A stretch of 64,000 nucleotides of DNA from Allium sativum (taxonomy: Eukaryota; Streptophyta; Magnoliopsida; Asparagales; Amaryllidaceae): NCBI GenBank assembly GCA_030737875.1, contig CM060912.1, forward strand, positions 123,270,993 to 123,334,992. The letters run 5' to 3'. Under the pieces are notes generated by a model, which made no database searches, was not told where the DNA came from, and worked only from the letters and a program-made list of their open reading frames with translations. Every line of letters starts with the position of its first letter. Positions within the stretch are counted from its first letter, which is position 1. Positions 59,488 through 64,000 of the stretch are shown piece by piece. The position numbers and the translations under genes were made by a program.

Positions 59488-59690
59488 CCCGAGGTTGGAT
59501 TGAGTTGTGATGTAAACCTGCCCGGACCCGCCCGGCTATCCAGTAATCACGACAATAACTATCCAATGTGGGAGGTTAAGGCATTGAGCCCAATAAAGAC
59601 CCGAGGATAGACTGAGTTGTGGCGTAAGACTGCCCGGAACCGCCCGGCATACAGGCAGCCACAACAATACCTGTCTAATGTGAGTGGTTG
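59488..59690. repeat. Tandem pair of about 110 bp inside Tekay-like LTR
   Basis: The block acccgagg, gagttgtg, gtaa, ctgcccgga, cgcccggc, acaat and tccaatgtg (or tctaatgtg) occurs at about 59488-59578 and again at 59599-59690, with moderate divergence. Confidence 0.7.
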
Positions 59691-60686
59691 GTGCTTTAAT
59701 GAATGAGTTAGAGCTAAGTCAGGATTGATAGGGTTAAGTTAACTAAAACACTTAACCAACTCAGACTAGAAAACCCTAGTAACGGGGACCCATTTCAGCA
59801 GTAACCCAATTAGGTATCATGGTACCCTGAAACTAGGCAGGGTGGGGCACGATTACTGGGCTGATTGTAAGCGGTCAAAGCGACGACGAGTGGTGCAACA
59901 ATGTAGGTTCTAACGGAGTGCGGGAGTGCACACACTTCGGAGCAGATAAACATGGCACTGGGCACTAGTAGTGTAACCTATGCATTTTGGAATTGTGTCG
60001 GGCCACCACCATGGGACTTGATACACCCCATGGTAGGACCAGCATAGGTATCTACAATCATTGGGGGTCGTATGACACATATGTTTACGCGAGTAGGAGC
60101 CGATCTTAGAAAGGGGATCACTTCATCCCGATCATGGGGTGCCAGTCGGAACAAATACAAGTAGGTGCAGAGATATAGTGTGGGGTGCGATAGTATATTC
60201 GGTTCTAAACTACTTTATCTTAGTTCATGGTACTTTCCTGTTTTCAGTTTATACCTATCATGCCCTTTTTTTTATTCTCATATTGAAGAGTTACTAGACT
60301 TACCAGGCTTTATGTCTGACCCTATATTTTTCTTTCGTCTTCTTTTCTTCCGTTCCCCTCCCCCCCAGGTCCACAGGGAGGAAACAACCCAGCTTATTCA
60401 GACTCTTTGCAAGCTTCAAGATAGTAGACGTATGGTTTGGATCTCTTTCGTTCGAGCTATGGCTTTGGATATCACTATGGGGATTTTTGTTGCTTTATTT
60501 ATGTTTTATGGTTCTTTAATAATCTAGACAGTAATGATGATGTAATGTTTTGAAAGTTTGTTTTGAGACAATTATGGAAATGTTTTGTATGAACACCTAT
60601 TTATGAAATGAAAGTCTATTTTTCCGCTGCTTATATACCTGTGTTTATATCTGTCTTGTGTTTTTATCTGTGACTTTTACGTATAA

Positions 60687-60736
60687 ACCTCCATCGAAGT
60701 TAAGGCATTCCCTTTGTGAGTGACCTTAATGGAGGT
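60687..60736. other. Imperfect hairpin
   Basis: ACCTCCA (60687-60693) pairs with TGGAGGT (60730-60736), and TTAAGG (60700-60705) with CCTTAA (60724-60729), leaving a small internal loop and an 18-nt terminal loop. Confidence 0.6.
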
Positions 60737-61233
60737 CCTAAGGGGAAAATGAGGTTATTTAGCTTTCACGAGTTTGAGTTAGCTCACCGTTTCCTAGATA
60801 TCAAGGTTTAGAGCCCAAAAGATTAGTTACTCGTCCCTCAATGTGGGTGAGTATCACACTTAAGCGACTCAAGAACCAATAGTTATATTGGGACAAGGGT
60901 TCCCTAAACACAACTCTCGATAAAGAGGCTAAACGGCTTGTAGGAGGGGGTTCTGCAAAAAATATGCGGAATGGCCTAAGCTTAAGTCGGAACCCATGGC
61001 TATGTAGAGAGCATATGGTGTGTCGTATAGGAGATAGCTAAGAAATCACATAAGAAACTCATAAGAAAACATGTTAGGTATCCATTTGCTCTTTACTGTT
61101 TTTTGATTTGGAGTACATAAGTGATTACAATAGAAATCTCCAAATTGATTAAGAGATTAGGTTTTTCTCTAGGGAAAAAGAGTACAAGAATGAGAAATGA
61201 GAAATCGGTCCCAAAAATGAGACCTTGGGCTCT

Positions 61234-61241
61234 TATTTATA
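61234..61241 (-). promoter_or_regulatory. TATA box, minus strand
   Basis: TATAAATA on the minus strand is followed by agagcccaagg and a C/T-rich stretch, resembling a plant LTR core promoter. Confidence 0.5.
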
Positions 61242-62800
61242 GACAAATCGGGCCCCATTTTCTTATTGGGCCAGCAGAAACCCTTGTCGGTCGCCTTTCC
61301 CTTTGGTCCCGGGCGCTTTAACTTTCGATCGCTATTTTGGCTTTGCTTATTGCTTTTAAGGTGTCGGTTTTGGCTCTCGGACGGTCCGCTCTCTGGAACT
61401 TCTTTTTGATTGTCAGGTCTATCTTCTTTGTATCAACACCAATCCTGCCTGTGTGGATAGCTTTAGGATGGCTCCCATATACAGGCTTCCGGATATATAG
61501 TCTTCAGGATATAGGCTTTCAGTCATGAACTTTCGGTCTTGGTATTAGTTCTTCGTGGAACTTGCCTTCATGATTTAAGTGGATGGTTAACGGATCCGCC
61601 ACCCCTGTCGGTATCAACACTAAGCAGATTAGTGTGGATATCTTGTCCCTTTCTAAGGCTCCAGCCTGCCTTTCGATAAATCTCTAAAATGTGCCTCGAC
61701 CTTCCGAAAGGGTGCTTTTGGTGCTTCGTTGGTTGTGGCCTCTTGGTGATTATCTAATTGAGGTTTCGGTAGATGGCTCCTGGACAGTTTCCTTATGTTT
61801 CGAACTTTGTGCTTTTGATGCTCCCATTTCTTAATGTATTGGTATTAAGCCAATACCGATAGCCCTTTCATCCTTCTGGGTCTCGGGTTGCGGTATCTTT
61901 TGGTTTCCTCTTTATTAGCTCCCGGTTTTGGATGACTTCTTGTCGGTTATCCTTCCTGTAATGATACGGATTTCACTTGGACCTAATCGATCGCTAAATC
62001 GACCAAGATCGTTCAAAACCTGGATACGCTAACTCTGGGCATACAACACATCAGAACAAATAACAGAAGACTTTTATAAACACCATAATAATGTTACATC
62101 AGAGTACAAAATATCAGAGTATATCGAAACATAATAATACAGCAGAAGATTAATTTACAATAAATGTAATACAATGCACAGCGGAAAACAAATGAAGTAA
62201 CACAGTGGAAGACTATCAATGCTCTGGACACAGCTTTAAGCTTCAATCTAGAATTCTGCTTATATATCTGCAAAATAAACTACTCGACTGCCCGTGTGGA
62301 AAATAGGGGCACCTGAGTTTGCAACGGAAAAGCAAACTACGAGTCAGTCATGGGACTGGTGTGAGAAACTCTAAACAGTTATAAATTAACTTATTTTAAA
62401 TAAGGCAAATCACAGGATCACGCCGCTAACGCGGAACGGGTTTACCCCCATGAATGCCGATGTATAAACAACAATCAGTAATATAGATATGGATCTACTA
62501 TGCATCAATCAACATGCAATATCCCAATCTACCCATTTAGATTAATCACCACACTTAGATTTTCCAAATCCAATTCAATTTACAGAAATTATTCCTTTGG
62601 ACTTCATTTCCCGATTTCTATTTCAATTCATTTTGAAATACATATCTAACTTTTATATCAAAGTAGATTTCACTTCGGGATTTCAAACCAAAATCTTTGG
62701 AAATATGAATTCCAAAACATAACAATGCATACAAACAAGTATGCAACCAAATATCGGGCTCTACTCAGACAAGGCAAAGGGCACATACCTTAGCAACTCG

Positions 62801-62809
<9 letters not shown>

Positions 62810-62835
<26 letters not shown>

Positions 62836-62854
62836 CCCTCCCACACATGGAGCA

Positions 62855-62898
<44 letters not shown>

Positions 62899-62917
62899 CT
62901 CCCACACATGGAGCAGG
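62810..62917. repeat. (CA)n and (TA)n microsatellites between duplicated 20-mers
   Basis: The 20-mer CCTCCCACACATGGAGCAGG occurs at 62837-62856 and 62898-62917 on either side of a (TA)n run, with a (CA)n run on the left. This looks like a local slippage duplication in copy D. Confidence 0.85.
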
Positions 62918-63741
62918 CTACACACTGACCACTCACCCTAAGGCACTGGATCCCACCCATACTTTTAGTAGACCGGGTTACCAAATCTTTAGCCACATAC
63001 CAAATCATTTCATATCCCGAAGTAGGGAAAATCATTTCACAACATAATAATCAGAAGTACTTTCAAAATATAGTACTTCATATCAGCAGCTCACACATAT
63101 GATTAGTCACTATTAATTACATAACCTTTGAGCTCGTATGTCTCAAAGAAGGGTGTTAAGCAAGAGAATAAATTTTCCGCCACCAAACAGATACATTATC
63201 AATAGCAACTAATCGAATATGTGATGAATTACAATGTAACACATAATACATTTCTAAATCATTTTAGAAATCATCGGGCTTAGGCCTCGAAATCCTTTCT
63301 GTTTTATAAACCATTTTTATAAAACATTCCCTATCCAAATTCGGGAATATATTTCTTTTCACTTAAGAAAATATCATTTCAAAATCATTCATTAAATTTG
63401 AAATGAACACAACAACATCGTTACACATCTCATAGTCAAATCGTGAAGTGTTTCACAAGATGTTAGCATACCAGTATTTCTACCCAACCCAATGCTAAAT
63501 GTAAAAGCATATCTTGCTCATAAACTGGTCGAGCACAATCCAAACAATAAATCAATCACAATCATGAATATCAACAACCAAGTAATCTGGTTTAATCACA
63601 TCACATGTTTTGGTAAATTCAATCACCGTTTATTCATTCACAATCTAATTAAAGATTTATTCAAACTCCACTTGGTATTAATCCCAAACATCATTTCTTA
63701 TTTATTGTTCAACATTCTGGAAATTAATCCTGCTTTTACTC

Positions 63742-63915
63742 GGGTTAAAGAACTAATGTCATTTAAACACAGCTCACGACAAACCCAATTTCAATTCAAT
63801 TCCAATTAAATATTAATTAATTGGTAAACTTCTTTAAATCTTAATTAAAAGATTCATTCTTTCCTCAACTGGGTTCAAGAACTGTGTTAATGAAGACACC
63901 ATTCATGACAAACCC
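63742..63915 (-). other. Two stem-loops of the giant-LTR family (copy D)
   Basis: On the minus strand, 63915-63871 and 63786-63742 show the same fold as in A and B. The base is GGGTT/AACCC. The inner stem is GAAT/GTTC plus GTGT/ACAC in one, and GAGCT/AGTTC (with a G-U pair) plus GTGT/ACAT (with a wobble) in the other. Confidence 0.65.
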
Positions 63916-64000
63916 AAAATCCAATTCAATATTAAATACAAGGCTTTGAATAGAAAATATATCGGCTTATATTCAACATCAAATTCTGAAATCAACAAAT

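Larger units (their letters stand above)
57809..60680 (+). mobile_element. Tekay/Del-like LTR (solo or truncated)
   Basis: TGTAACACCCCGAATTTTC at 57809 is a typical Tekay/Del chromovirus LTR start. The following text shows the LTR layout of this clade: a gtcggaattctgc and ggagttatgacc block, a long transcribed region, and ttccgctgc near 60623, a motif also seen close to the giant LTR ends. No primer-binding site or polypurine tract is found, and I could not fix the right end; 60680 is approximate. Open frames inside (for example 60165-60527) have no recognisable family. This clade could be the autonomous relative of the giant-LTR elements. Confidence 0.6.
60681..61956 (-). mobile_element. Minus-strand gypsy-type LTR fragment
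   Basis: On the minus strand a TATA box (TATAAATA, 61241-61234) is preceded by U3-like text with gataccgacaggggtgg. It is followed by leader-like text ending near the hairpin at 60687-60736. This is the plan of a plant gypsy LTR. The upstream end is cut by copy D at 61957, and no complete boundaries were found. Open frames at 61121 and 61337 are not supported as genes. Confidence 0.4.
61957..64000 (-). mobile_element. Giant-LTR element, copy D (LTR 3' part, minus strand)
   Basis: Read on the minus strand, this matches the right-hand third of the A and B LTRs in order. It has aaccc stem-loops (63915-63742), the gagaatttattctcttgctt block (about 63175-63150), ggcattc and cgttccgcgttagcggcgtg (about 62440), gggtgcccctattt (62315), ttttccgctgtg (62185) and an end at ATCATTACA (61957). 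The neighbouring sequence is not a primer-binding site, so 61957 is the element's outer 3' end or a solo LTR end. It is more diverged than A and B and carries its own microsatellites. The rest lies outside the window. Confidence 0.75.

Noticed and set aside
60165..60527. A 120-codon frame in the Tekay-like LTR.
   Set aside because: It lies within LTR sequence, has no recognisable domain and spans a C-rich tract; chance frames of this size are common here.

Overview
This is a transposon-dense stretch of a flowering-plant nuclear genome. The evidence is plant-type Ty3/gypsy (Tat/Retand-like, Tekay/Del-like) and Ty1/copia (Sirevirus-like) LTR retrotransposons, a plant L1-type LINE with a zf-RVT tail, and AT-rich filler. 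I see no host gene, rRNA, tRNA or CRISPR array, and I cannot name the species. Almost every base belongs to a nest of retroelements, and nearly all coding sequence is decayed.

Layout. (1) 1-3751: minus-strand fragment of a giant LTR (copy C). It lies inside the 5' LTR of a plus-strand giant-LTR element (copy A, 3752-15831). (2) Copy A sits in the gag gene of an old Tat/Retand-type gypsy element. That element's pieces are gag and protease (15832-18259), reverse transcriptase, RNase H and integrase (43139-46482), a multi-exon antisense gene (47557-51453) and the 3' LTR (52878-53903). (3) A Sirevirus-like, gag-only copia element (18260-43133, 5-bp target duplication CCTTC) splits the gypsy element between protease and reverse transcriptase. 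(4) The copia element is split in turn by a complete giant-LTR element (copy B, 19772-34711, target duplication GTATC) and by an L1 LINE (36588-about 41677). (5) 53904-57808 is AT-rich relic sequence. (6) 57809-about 60680 is a Tekay/Del-like LTR. (7) About 60680-61956 looks like a minus-strand gypsy LTR fragment. (8) 61957-64000 is the end of another minus-strand giant LTR (copy D).

The standout is the giant-LTR family (copies A-D). Copy B is complete. It has two nearly identical LTRs of 6947 and 6967 bp around an internal region of only 1026 bp, which contains a tRNA-Met primer-binding site and a polypurine tract but no gag or pol. The usual proportions are reversed: LTRs make up about 93% of the element. 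The LTR holds a TATA box, a GC-rich leader ending at a donor-like GTGAGT, several family-specific tandem arrays, and a field of stem-loops. One 46-nt stem-loop occurs two or three times per LTR and keeps its pairing through wobble and compensatory changes between copies A, B and D. The internal region holds a perfectly conserved 54-bp exon-like block and a conserved open frame of about 70 codons. I read this as a non-autonomous, probably structured-RNA retroelement that relies on proteins from a Tekay/Del-like chromovirus.

Relative age from nesting: gypsy first, then copies A and copia, then B and the LINE within copia; C is younger than A. All coordinates and comparisons were made by eye; no alignment or folding was run.
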